Origin: CAVQMB01 sp963713445
GTDB lineage: Bacteria > Pseudomonadota > Gammaproteobacteria > Competibacterales > Competibacteraceae
Direction: 5' to 3'
NCBI GenBank assembly: GCA_963713445.1
Contig: CAVQMB010000008.1
Coordinates: forward strand, 1-64,000
Length of the DNA: 64,000 bases
Within the stretch, counting starts at the first letter, position 1. Every line of letters begins with the position of its first letter. The notes under the pieces were generated by a model. It was not told where the DNA came from. It saw nothing but the letters and a program-made list of their open reading frames with translations, and made no database searches. Below are positions 34,598-42,791 of this stretch, piece after piece. Made by a program: the position numbers and the translations under genes.

Positions 34598-35746
34598 TCA
34601 AGCGTTGACGAATTTGTTGCGGTACTCGGTGCGGATATCCGCATACCACTGAGGTTCGGGCGGCCAGGGATTGAGTTTGCTTAGCGCGTCGCCCGGGTAG
34701 GCTTCGGTGAAATTCTTCTTGTACTTTGCGCCGGCATATTTTTCAGCGCCCAGCACTACCGAGTTATAACCGTGGAAGGGGATGGCTTTACCGGCGGCTT
34801 CCGGCGTGTAGGCGAAGTTGATGAACGCGTACAGCTGATCGATGTTTTTGGCACCGATGGGTTGTGCCATGCCATCGACCCAGGCGAGCGCACCTTCCTT
34901 GGGCGCTTGATAAGTGACCGGGTCACCCTGGGTTTTGAGTGCCAGTGGTGGGCCGTCCCAAGTTTGACCGACCACCACCCCTTGATTCATCAGACCATTC
35001 TTCTGGGCATCGGCGTCATTCCAGAACAGCTTGATCTGGGATTTGTTCTTGATGCAGAAATCTGTGATCTTTTCCCATACCGGACGCATCTTTTCCGGGC
35101 TTTTATAAGCTGACCAAACGGCACCGGGTTCCAGCAAGCCGGTGGTTTCCATGTAAAGGCCCGCGCCCAGCATGCCGGAGTGCGGCCGGATCATGGTTTT
35201 TCCCTTGACCGCGGGTTGCCAGATGTCACCGTAGCTCGGTGTTCCGCCCGGTGGCGCATAAAGGTCGGTCCGCCAAGCGATGCCCTCGGTACCCCAGATA
35301 TGCGGAATCCAGTACTGATGCTTGCCGTCGAAGCTCCAGTCGGTTGCGCCGATCTTCAGCATGGCCGGGTTGACGTGCGAGGCGTCGATCCGCTTCATGT
35401 CGAACGGCTGCACCAGTTCCAGCGGCTTCCACTGTAGTGCACGCAGACTGGTCGGACTGATGATGTCGAAACCGCGGCCCTTGGTGGCCTTCATCTTGTT
35501 GATGATTTCTTCGTTGGAGCCGATGCCGGTGTAATTGATGGTGATCCCGGTTTTAGCTTTAAACGCCTTGAGGAATTCGTCAGGGAGATAGTCCGACCAC
35601 ATCAGGATGTTCAGTTCTCCCGATGACGCCAACGCCTTGCGGCTGACCACCCACGGGCCAAGCGCTGCGGCGCCGATTACGCCAGAGGTTTTGATGAAAT
35701 CGCGGCGATTGATGCCGTTTTTGGTGGTTGTCGACGGCTTTCCCAT
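34598..35746 (-). CDS. potD: PotD-like periplasmic polyamine-binding protein with Tat signal
   Basis: The 382-residue solute-binding protein has a twin-arginine signal (RRDFIKTSGVIGAAALG, cleavage near KALAS), then the PotD/SpuD-like start LNILMWSDYLPDEFLKAFKA, IGSNEEIINKMKATKGRGFD, WGTEGIAWRTDLY and YAFINFAYTPEAAGKAIPFH. The Tat signal implies it folds in the cytoplasm before export, less usual than the Sec signal of E. coli PotD. GGGAGG precedes the ATG. First gene of the operon potD-potA-potB-potC, probably read from the promoter at 35802-35829. Confidence 0.93.
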   Translation of the reverse strand: MGKPSTTTKNGINRRDFIKTSGVIGAAALGPWVVSRKALASSGELNILMWSDYLPDEFLKAFKAKTGITINYTGIGSNEEIINKMKATKGRGFDIISPTSLRALQWKPLELVQPFDMKRIDASHVNPAMLKIGATDWSFDGKHQYWIPHIWGTEGIAWRTDLYAPPGGTPSYGDIWQPAVKGKTMIRPHSGMLGAGLYMETTGLLEPGAVWSAYKSPEKMRPVWEKITDFCIKNKSQIKLFWNDADAQKNGLMNQGVVVGQTWDGPPLALKTQGDPVTYQAPKEGALAWVDGMAQPIGAKNIDQLYAFINFAYTPEAAGKAIPFHGYNSVVLGAEKYAGAKYKKNFTEAYPGDALSKLNPWPPEPQWYADIRTEYRNKFVNA

Positions 35747-35801
35747 GTTGTGGACCTCCCAGATGTGGACTACTTAGGCGGAAGCGCCATGTCGCACTGT
35801 A

Positions 35802-35829
35802 GTTATAGGCTAAGCTGCGCCCGTGGAAA
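35802..35829 (-). promoter_or_regulatory. Probable sigma-70 promoter of the potDABC operon
   Basis: On the minus strand TTTCCA (-35, 35829-35824) and TATAAC (-10, 35807-35802) are separated by 16 bases. Transcription would begin near 35795, giving a leader of about 50 bases before potD with its GGGAGG ribosome site. Confidence 0.5.
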
Positions 35830-35911
35830 AGAGCGCCTGCGATACTGGGGTTTTTCCTTCACTCGATTTAAGCGCACACGGAGGTTGCTGGTCAAGCAGC
35901 ACGGACACGGA

Positions 35912-36307
35912 TCATGGGGCCAGTTGCGGACGCTCCGTTGAGCCAGAAGCGGGATGCAGTCTGAGTACGGCAGTCCGGCCTTCGGTCCGACACCAACCCC
36001 GAAACCCGCCGAGACCGTGATCGGCCCATTCATAGTCGGCGGCTTTCCAGGCCAGCATCCGGATACCCTGGGCCATGGAATCGGTGACGCCGTCACGCTG
36101 CATGATATCGCGTCGCTGCCGGCGGAATCCGGCGGCAAGTTGCGGGTTCAGCAAGCCACAATATCCGGCGACTTCACGCAGATAGTAGAGTTGCAGCAAG
36201 GCTTCCGTGCGATTGAGAAGCGGGCTGGCGGTCGCACCGAGCAGACCTGTCAACAGAGCCAGTGTCCGCGGATTCGGTAGCCGTGGTGTGCGATCGGTGG
36301 TGGACAT
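35912..36307 (-). CDS. Unknown small protein
   Basis: The 131-residue product has a hydrophobic N-terminal helix after a short basic lead (RTLALLTGLLGATASPLL) and an aromatic-rich helical body (LLQLYYLREVAGYCGLLNPQ, MLAWKAADYEWADHGLGGFR-GWCRTEGRTAV). It could be a signal-anchored periplasmic protein. No family was recognised. Coding character in the middle is good, but the last 20 residues look like read-through. It is divergent to the broken ilvE-type gene. Confidence 0.5.
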   Translation of the reverse strand: MSTTDRTPRLPNPRTLALLTGLLGATASPLLNRTEALLQLYYLREVAGYCGLLNPQLAAGFRRQRRDIMQRDGVTDSMAQGIRMLAWKAADYEWADHGLGGFRGWCRTEGRTAVLRLHPASGSTERPQLAP

Positions 36308-36486
36308 GGCAATTCACAAATAAACCACGGTCCGAGTCGAGTACTGGTCCACCAAGGAAGCGGGTAGTCCACGTCCCTGGTCGTAGCGCCGGGCCACACA
36401 CTGGATCGCGCGGTTCCTGTGTGGCTGCTGCGACGCTGGGCCTAATGGGTTTATAGTATCAAAAATTCAGTTTCCCGGAGATTTTG

Positions 36487-37627
36487 ATGCTTGACAACCT
36501 TACGGTTGAGACGGTGAGTCGCAGCCGACGTGGCGAAGTTGATTTCGATAACCTCGGCTTCGGCGGTGTGTATGCCGATCATATCTTCAGAATGGATTAC
36601 AGTGACGGCGACTGGCATAGTCCACGGATCGTGCCCTACGGACCGCTCGGTCTGGAGCCAGGCGTAGCCAGTCTGCACTACGGCCAGTCGGTATTCGAGG
36701 GGCTCAAGGCCTACCGCGGCGGCGATGGCCGGATCCGGCTATTCCGCCCGGATGCGAATGCGCGCCGGTTACGGGATTCCTGCGAGCGCTTGTGCCTACC
36801 GCAAGTCGATGAAGACCTGTTCGTGGAAGCGGTACGCCGGTTGGTGCAACTCGATCATGCGTGGGTGCCATCGCAGCGCGGGCAGTCGCTCTACATTCGC
36901 CCGCTGGTTCTGGGTACCGAACAACACCTTGAGGTCCGGCCATCGCGACGTTGCAGTTTCATCATCATGACAGCTCCGGCCCGGGCCTACTTTACCGATG
37001 GTGGCGATGGCATAGGTCTGCAGGTGCAGGAAGGCTTTACCCGATGCGGCACCCGGGTACTGCGGCTTCGCCAAAACCGGTGGTAACTATGCAGCCAGCC
37101 TGCTGCCCGGCGAACACAGTCGGGCGGCCGGTTATCAGCAGGCGCTGTGGCTGGATGGCATTGAGCATCGGTATGTTGAAGAAGTGGGTCAGATGAACAT
37201 CTTCTTCAAATTCCGGGAGCATGTTGTGACGCCGGATTTGCACGGTACGATTCTGCCGGGTGTGACCCGTGACAGTCTGCTTACGCTGTTGCAGGCGCAA
37301 GGCTACGCTGTGGAGCAACGCCGGGTGAGTATCGACGAAGTGATCGATGGCATTGCCAGCGGTGAACTGGAGGAAGCCTTCGGTGCCGGTACCGCTGCGG
37401 TGGTGACTCCGGTGGGGCGGATCGGCTTCCGGGGACGGGATCTGCCGATCAATGGCGGCCGCTGTGGTGCCTTGACTGCAAGTCTTTACCAGGCTATCAC
37501 GGCGCTCCAGTACGGTGAAGTCAGCGATCCATATGGCTGGACCCGGGTCGTAGAACCCTTGTCGCAGCGTGCGCTGGCGCTGACCGGAGGAGACTGGGGA
37601 GTGGGAATAATACTATATATTATTTAA
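36487..37627 (+). pseudogene. ilvE: Branched-chain amino acid aminotransferase, frameshifted
   Basis: The start has a GGAG ribosome site and reads MLDNLTVETVSRSRRGEVDF. The first frame includes SLHYGQSVFEGLKAYRGGDG, the group II BCAT signature, and LYIRPLVLGTE. Near 37042 the frame is lost: EGFTR continues as CGTRVLRL and stops at 37086, while the other frame gives AAPGYCGFAKTGGNYAASLL, the PLP-lysine segment, then VGQMNIFFKFREH, LPGVTRDSLLTLL, EEAFGAGTAAVVTPVGRIGF and YGEVSDPYGW. Deleting one T there restores the full enzyme. The end also looks extended into an AT-rich operator-like region (GIILYII). It is either a recent pseudogene or a one-base sequencing error; otherwise it would transaminate Leu, Ile and Val. 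Confidence 0.85.
37606..37624. promoter_or_regulatory. AT-rich inverted repeat, candidate operator of the ArsR-type regulator
   Basis: AATAATA-CTATA-TATTATT is a perfect 7-5-7 inverted repeat 40 bases upstream of the ArsR-family gene, in a sharply AT-rich patch. ArsR proteins of the BigR/SqrR group bind AT-rich dyads in their own promoters, so autoregulation is plausible. It lies inside the apparent last codons of the broken ilvE frame. Confidence 0.45.
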
Positions 37628-37663
37628 TTCTAATTTATTTAGGGCTAAACTAAGGCTGAGCCT

Positions 37664-38014
37664 ATGATGAAGATGGATGTGGACATGATGCGGCGTTCCG
37701 CTCGCGAGGCCAGCGAACTACTGAAAGCCCTGAGTAACGAGCATCGGCTGTTGATCCTGTGCAATCTCGGCGACGGCGAGAAATCGGTGGGCGAGTTGCA
37801 GGAACTGATCGGGCTTGGTCAGTCCGCGCTGTCCCAGCACCTGGCTCGATTGCGCCGCGACGGTTTGGTCCAGACCCGTCGTCAGTCCCAAACAATTTAC
37901 TATTCCTTGCACGGTGAGGTAGCCGCCCGCGTTATTGAGGTGCTGTACGACGTGTATTGCACGCCGTGCCTGACGGATACGGATTCCGAGCGTCGGGCGG
38001 ATACCGCGACCTAA
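37664..38014 (+). CDS. ArsR-family regulator, SqrR/BigR/YgaV-like thiol switch
   Basis: This 116-residue winged-helix repressor has the ArsR core ASELLKALSNEHRLLILCNL, VGELQELIGLGQSALSQHLA and LRRDGLVQTRRQSQTIYYSL. The two cysteines C33 (LLILCNLGDGE) and C99 (VYCTPC) are 66 residues apart. That is the same spacing as C41 and C107 of SqrR, whose disulfide or tetrasulfide forms on exposure to sulfane sulfur. It is therefore likely a persulfide-sensing repressor. The arsenic- or metal-binding ELCVCDL motif is absent. Start at 37664 or the next ATG 37667. Its stop overlaps the stop of the convergent Ldh-family gene. The target genes (sqr, pdo or similar) are not in the window. Confidence 0.85.
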   Translation: MMKMDVDMMRRSAREASELLKALSNEHRLLILCNLGDGEKSVGELQELIGLGQSALSQHLARLRRDGLVQTRRQSQTIYYSLHGEVAARVIEVLYDVYCTPCLTDTDSERRADTAT

Positions 38015-39024
38015 CGCGATCGGCTGCTGCTACGGCAGAGCAGATCCTGATACAGTGGTTCCGGCAGTTCGACACCTTCGCGTTGGGCGCGCTGTCGGTT
38101 GGCTAGCCGGCGGTCGCCGGGGAGCCGGGTTCCCGGCTGGGCCAGAACATGGTCGAGCAGAGCCGTCACGCTCCGATCGAAATGCGGATTGAATACGCCG
38201 GGGTCGAAGAGGATGAATAGCTGCCCTATATCCGGTGGCTTGCCTGTCGCGTCGAAGAACGAGCTGGCCTGAAAGGCGAGATTCGACCCGGTGAGCGCCC
38301 CTGCCAGAAGCTCCACCATCAACGCCAGCGCTGCGCCCTTGGCGCCGCCCAACGGCTGCATAGTGCCCATTAACGCGGTTTTTGGATCGCCAGTTGGTAG
38401 GCCTGCGGCATCCAATGCCCAGGTTTCCGGAATTTCCCGGCCCTGCTGATGGGCCTGCATGATTTTGCCTCGGGCCACAGTGCTTAGAGATAGATCAATG
38501 ACCAGCGGTGGTTGCTGCAACCGAGGGCAGGCGAAGGCAATGGGATTGGTGCCGAAACTGCCCCGAGTACCGCCCCAGGGCGCTATTGCGGCCGGTGAGT
38601 TGCTGAACGCCAGTGCGATCAGGCCACGTTCGGCCATTCTCTCGACGTGATAGCCTGCGGCACCACAGTGGTGTGAATGACTGATGGCGATGCTGACTAC
38701 GCCGCTGGCAGCGACCTGATCAGCAGCGGCGTCCAGGCCCAGGCGGATGGCGGGGTAGGCCAGACCATGACCCGCATCGACCCGAATGGCCGCGTCTGCC
38801 GGGCGGGTCAACTCAGGCACGGCCTGCCCATCAACTTTGCCGGAGTGTACCTGATCAGCATAAAACGGTACCCGTGATGCACCGTGTGAGGCGAGGCCGT
38901 CAGCCTCGGCCGCTACCAGGGCGGTGGCGGTAGCCGTAGCGCTGTCGGTTGCCACGTTCGCCGTGACCAGCACTGCCGAGAGAAGCGCGTGGAGCTCGTC
39001 CAGGCTAAGCGTGATCGATTTCAT
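38011..39024 (-). CDS. Malate/L-lactate dehydrogenase-family oxidoreductase (Ldh_2)
   Basis: The 337-residue NAD(P)-dependent enzyme starts MKSITLSLDELHALLSAVLV; the 58 codons upstream look non-coding. Family motifs: ADGLASHGASRVPFYADQV, SHHCGAAGYHVERMAERGLI, SNSPAAIAPWGGTRGSFGTN and MQPLGGAKGAALALMVELLA. Members include malate, ureidoglycolate and sulfolactate dehydrogenases and Delta1-piperideine-2-carboxylate reductase, so the substrate cannot be fixed. It is convergent with the ArsR gene and stands alone as a transcript. Confidence 0.88.
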   Translation of the reverse strand: MKSITLSLDELHALLSAVLVTANVATDSATATATALVAAEADGLASHGASRVPFYADQVHSGKVDGQAVPELTRPADAAIRVDAGHGLAYPAIRLGLDAAADQVAASGVVSIAISHSHHCGAAGYHVERMAERGLIALAFSNSPAAIAPWGGTRGSFGTNPIAFACPRLQQPPLVIDLSLSTVARGKIMQAHQQGREIPETWALDAAGLPTGDPKTALMGTMQPLGGAKGAALALMVELLAGALTGSNLAFQASSFFDATGKPPDIGQLFILFDPGVFNPHFDRSVTALLDHVLAQPGTRLPGDRRLANRQRAQREGVELPEPLYQDLLCRSSSRSR

Positions 39025-39214
39025 AGTGTTTCGGATCGTGTCGCCTTGGCTATGGTGACAGCCCTGAGGCCGGGCGGGCTTGTTCGGGAAGTGTTCATGC
39101 TGATGCCATTTATCGCGTAAAACCAGTATTTTCGTGCGGTTGCACAGCACTGCCTGACCCGATACCTGTCGGGTGAGGGGTGTGTGCTGCACTGGCACGT
39201 CCGGCGACCGGGGG

Positions 39215-39727
39215 TCAGTCGTGCAGGTCAGGTGGGCGCTGCAGCGCCCGTAAGCGGCCGCAACCGGGATTTAGTGCCGCCCAGTCAGCGGACAATTCCA
39301 ACCAGGCGACGGCTGCCGTCGGCAGCAGCTTGCCGTCGGCAGGGATGGCGATCTGCGGTGCAAGCCAGAGCAATAGCTGCTCGAGGCCGGGGTTGTGGCC
39401 AATCAATAGTATTCGCGAGGCCGCGGCCGGACCGTTGGCGAGGACTTTCAGCAAGGCCTTGATACTGGCGTCGTAGATCGCATCGTCCCAGCTAATAGCG
39501 CCCGGTTCCAGACTGAGTTCAGGTAGCACTCGCAGTGCCGTCTGGCGAGCACGCAGTGCGGGCGAGCTGATCACGTGGTCGGGCGTTAGCCGTTGATGAC
39601 GCAGCCAGCCGCCGATGCGCGCTGCGTCATGGCGTCCGCGTTTGCTCAACGGGCGCTCGAAATCCGTGACGCCCGTGTCATTCCAACTCGACTTGGCGTG
39701 GCGTAACAACAGAAGTTCGCAGGTCAT
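39215..39727 (-). CDS. sixA: SixA-family phosphohistidine phosphatase
   Basis: The 170-residue protein carries the histidine phosphatase signature LLLLRHAKSSWNDTGVTDFE, ISSPALRARQTALRVLPELS and the second His in ILLIGHNPGLEQLLLWLA. SixA removes phosphate from phosphohistidine, for example on the phosphotransferase protein NPr. It lies just downstream of a decayed polyphosphate kinase 2 gene on the same strand; the two were probably co-transcribed. Confidence 0.92.
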   Translation of the reverse strand: MTCELLLLRHAKSSWNDTGVTDFERPLSKRGRHDAARIGGWLRHQRLTPDHVISSPALRARQTALRVLPELSLEPGAISWDDAIYDASIKALLKVLANGPAAASRILLIGHNPGLEQLLLWLAPQIAIPADGKLLPTAAVAWLELSADWAALNPGCGRLRALQRPPDLHD

Positions 39728-39748
39728 TAGTACAATACGGCTTCCAAG

Positions 39749-40261
39749 TTATGGCAAACGGCGCGCAGCACTTCGATCCTGGCGAACCGTTTGGTCGCTG
39801 GCAGGTACCACTAATTGTCGCAGAGGAAAGGCCAGTGGCAGCTCGGGTACTACGGCAACCGCACTGCTGGCGGCGTTGCGACGCCGCCGTGCGCGCTGGC
39901 GTTGGCGAAGCGCGTCGTGCAGCAGCGCGGCGACCGTGAAGTTGCGGTTGCGATCGTCCCAGCCGTTCACGACATGCCACGGCGTATAATCGTCGCTGGT
40001 AGAATAGATAATCTGCGCGCCGGCTGTCGTAAATTCGCTGTGATGATGCCACTGCTCCCAGTCAGCTATGCCGATGCGCCAGCGCGTCCTCGCTGAGCCG
40101 GCGCAGCCGTTTGAGTTGATGCTTATGGCCCAGATGGAACTAGAACTTGACGTTGAGCGCGCCGTCAGCGGCCAGCATGGCCGCAAATTGGTTGATGCGC
40201 TCCAAGTGCTGCTGCAGGCGCGTGCTATCGATTCGGCCGTAGCCAGCAGGTGTACAGTCAT
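39749..40261 (-). pseudogene. PPK2-family polyphosphate phosphotransferase, C-terminal remnant
   Basis: Two frames together give the C-terminal half of a PPK2 enzyme: RIDSTRLQQHLERINQFAAM and ALNVKF-FHLGHKHQLKRLRR in one, and WRIGIADWEQWHHHSEFTTA, YTPWHVVNGWDDRNRNFTVA and ALLHDALRQRQ in the other. The last match the PPK2 pattern (WRVxxxDWxxxKHYD, APWHIVExxDDRYRNLTV). The kinase Walker A half is missing and at least one frameshift and a stop occur, so it is dead. It was a polyphosphate-using nucleotide kinase or AMP phosphotransferase. Confidence 0.75.
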
Positions 40262-40374
40262 CTCATCCGTCGCTTAGCGCTGGTGTGCCGGTATTCTAGC
40301 AAGGGCCCGGTGATGTTGTGCGGCAGGCTATAATTGATGCCTTGTTTCGATTGCGACCCTGGTGACTGACCGGC

Positions 40375-41784
40375 ATGCATTATTTGAGCACTCGCGGTGG
40401 AATGGCGCCGCAAGCCTTCGCAGATATTTTGATCGGTGGCCTGGCTCCCGACGGCGGGTTGGTTGTGCCGGTCAGCTACCCGCGGTTGAGCAGCAACGAA
40501 CTCGACAACTGGCGGGGCTATGACTACCGTCGGCTGGCACTGGAGGTGATCAGTCGATTTTCCACCGATATTGCACGCGATGATCTGCAGGCTCTGATTG
40601 ATCGAACGTATAACGCCGAGACCTTTGGTACGGAGGATATCACGCCGGTTCGTGAGCTCGAGCCCGGACTCTATATACTGGGCCTCTCCAATGGTCCCAC
40701 GCTGGCGTTTAAGGATATTGCCATGCAACTGCTGGGGAACCTGTTCAGCCACATCCTGGCTGAGCGCGGCGAATCCATCAATATTCTGGGTGCGACTTCG
40801 GGGGACACCGGCTCAAGTGCTGAATACGCCATGCGTGGCAGGGCCAACATCAACGTCTTCATGCTGTCGCCGCATGGCCGAACCAGCCCATTCCAGGCCG
40901 CGCAAATGTTTTCCCTGGACGAACCCAACATTTTCAACCTGACGGTACAGGGTGTCTTCGACGACTGCCAAGATATCGTCAAGGCCGTCAACGGTGATGC
41001 CGCATTCAAGTCACGGCACCGCATCGGGGCGGTCAATTCAATCAACTGGGGTCGCATCGTTGCCCAGATCGTGTACTACTTCAAGGCCTATTTCGCGGTT
41101 ACAGATAACAACCGGCAAGCCGTCGACATGGCGGTGCCATCGGGTAACTTTGGCAACATCTATGCCGGGCATATTGCCCGCCAGATGGGATGTCCGATCC
41201 GCCGGCTGATTCTGGCGACCAACGAGAACGATGTCCTCGACGAGTTTTTCCGTACCGGGGTCTACCGGGTAAGGCCGGCCAATGAAGTACACCAAACCAG
41301 TAGCCCGTCGATGGATATTTCGAAGGCGTCGAACTTTGAGCGCTTCATCTACGATGTGGTGGATCGCGATCCCGACCGGGTCCGGGGGTTGTGGGAACAG
41401 GTTGTCACGGGCAGCGGTTTCGATCTGAGTACGACGCCGTTCTGGAACGATCTGGCGGCATTTGGTTTCGTCTCGGGGGCCAGCAGTCATGCTGATCGCA
41501 TGCGTACCATCCGCCAGGTCTACGAACGCTACGGGCAGATCATCGACACCCATACGGCGGATGGTCTCAGGGTTGGGTTGGAATACCGCGAGGCAGGGGT
41601 ACCGCTGATTTGTCAGGAGACGGCTTTGCCGGCCAAGTTTGAGGATGCCATAGAGGAGGCATTGGGTTTCAGGCCGCCCAGGCCGCAGGGCTATGAGAAT
41701 CTGGAATCGCTACCCCAGCGGTTTGAAGTGATGGCAGCTGATGTGGAGCGCATAAAGCTCTATATCGCTGCGCATGCCGCTTGA
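40375..41784 (+). CDS. thrC: Threonine synthase
   Basis: The 469-residue PLP enzyme begins MHYLSTRGGMAPQAFADILI. The cofactor lysine is in GPTLAFKDIAMQLLGNLF, the phosphate-binding loop in ATSGDTGSSAEYAMRG, and VNSINWGRIVAQIVYYFKAY and MAVPSGNFGNIYAGHIARQM follow. It converts O-phosphohomoserine to threonine. The length and motifs fit the long, fungal/proteobacterial class (thrC2 type). A TATAAT at 40329-40334 lies upstream but has no good -35. An imperfect 12-bp stem at 41792-41832 may end the transcript. Confidence 0.96.
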   Translation: MHYLSTRGGMAPQAFADILIGGLAPDGGLVVPVSYPRLSSNELDNWRGYDYRRLALEVISRFSTDIARDDLQALIDRTYNAETFGTEDITPVRELEPGLYILGLSNGPTLAFKDIAMQLLGNLFSHILAERGESINILGATSGDTGSSAEYAMRGRANINVFMLSPHGRTSPFQAAQMFSLDEPNIFNLTVQGVFDDCQDIVKAVNGDAAFKSRHRIGAVNSINWGRIVAQIVYYFKAYFAVTDNNRQAVDMAVPSGNFGNIYAGHIARQMGCPIRRLILATNENDVLDEFFRTGVYRVRPANEVHQTSSPSMDISKASNFERFIYDVVDRDPDRVRGLWEQVVTGSGFDLSTTPFWNDLAAFGFVSGASSHADRMRTIRQVYERYGQIIDTHTADGLRVGLEYREAGVPLICQETALPAKFEDAIEEALGFRPPRPQGYENLESLPQRFEVMAADVERIKLYIAAHAA

Positions 41785-41845
41785 TGGAGTTGCGACCCGA
41801 TCCGACTGCGTGTGGGCGTGCGGATAGGGTCGCTGGCGGGCGTAT

Positions 41846-42184
41846 TCAATCGTCGTCGTCGCTATGCCAGCGGCTGTGCCGCCATCCATGATGACGCCAG
41901 TGCGGACGTCTATGCCAGCGGCCGCGATCGTGGTCGCCGTAATAGTAAACCCGCGGTGGTCGGGTATAGACCACTGCCGGGGGGCCGTAAACCACCGCCG
42001 GTGGAGGGGCGTAGACTACCGGTGGCGGTGCTCCATAGACCATAGTGGCCGATCCACCCACGGTGGCCCCGAGTGCGAATCCCAGAATTGCTGCGCCCAA
42101 ATCGTCATCGGCACGGGCCTGTGGCAGAAAGGTCAGGGAGAGCACCCCGACGGCAAACACCGAAAGCAGTAGTGATCGTTTCAT
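41846..42184 (-). CDS. Small secreted Pro/Tyr-repeat, His/Arg-rich protein
   Basis: The 112-residue protein starts MKRSLLLSVFAVGVLSLTFL-PQARA, a Sec signal. The mature part has a Gly/Ala hydrophobic segment (LGAAILGFALGATVGG), four repeats of the VVYxPPP type (MVYGAPPPVVYAPPPAVVYG) and a His/Arg/Trp-rich tail ending in four Asp (HWRHHGWRHSRWHSDDDD). Such proteins are common in proteobacteria under names like glycine-zipper or YXP-repeat proteins, with no firm function. The His-rich tail could bind metal. It is convergent with thrC. Confidence 0.75.
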   Translation of the reverse strand: MKRSLLLSVFAVGVLSLTFLPQARADDDLGAAILGFALGATVGGSATMVYGAPPPVVYAPPPAVVYGPPAVVYTRPPRVYYYGDHDRGRWHRRPHWRHHGWRHSRWHSDDDD

Positions 42185-42295
42185 TATACCTACCCTCATG
42201 AAGCCGCTTAACGTGGAACTGGCGAGTCGATGCCAAATGGTTTAACGTTAATCGAAATTATAAGGGTAATCGCCTGAACCGATGCTGAACCGTGA

Positions 42296-42652
42296 TCAGC
42301 GCTGCAGAGCAGCGACGACGGCGATCTCCACCAGCAGTTCGGGTCGGGCCAGACGGGCTTCCACACAGGCCCGGGTCGGCGCCTGACCCGCCGGTACCCA
42401 GGCGTCCCAGACCTCGTTCACGGCACTGAACTGACTCATGTCACTGAGCCATACGGTCGCTGAAACCATATGTCCGGAACTGCTGCCAACACTTGTCAGC
42501 AACTGGTCGATTTTGTCCAGAATCTGCCGGGTCTGTCCCGCCGCATCGGCGTTGGTGTCGCTTGCCACCTGGCCCGCCAGATAGACCATGGGGCCGCAGA
42601 CCACGGCTTGGCTCATTCGCTGACTGGGTTGAACGCGCTTGATTTCGGGCAT
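42296..42652 (-). CDS. RidA-family (YjgF/YER057c) protein
   Basis: The 118-residue protein has the RidA fold signature: QPSQRMSQAVVCGPMVYLAG and QVASDTNADAAGQTRQILDK, then ATVWLSDMSQFSAVNEVWDA and APTRACVEARLARPELLVEI with the catalytic Arg in TRACVE. RidA enzymes hydrolyse reactive enamine/imine intermediates made by PLP enzymes. This one is of a Rid2-7-like sort, since the N-terminus differs from canonical RidA. thrC, a PLP enzyme, is close by but on the other strand. Confidence 0.88.
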   Translation of the reverse strand: MPEIKRVQPSQRMSQAVVCGPMVYLAGQVASDTNADAAGQTRQILDKIDQLLTSVGSSSGHMVSATVWLSDMSQFSAVNEVWDAWVPAGQAPTRACVEARLARPELLVEIAVVAALQR

Positions 42653-42791
42653 TGATCCGCTCCGGATTTAACAAGGGTGCTGATTATCAGATAACGGTCG
42701 GCCAAACGCCAGTGCTATCAGCACGGATCGGCAGCGCCGCGTTTTGTGGCATCGCCCATGGGTAAAAGTGTCTGGCCAGGGGGGGGGTAAA

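Noticed and set aside
40329..40334. TATAAT before thrC as a full promoter
   Set aside because: No acceptable -35 at 16-18 bases spacing.
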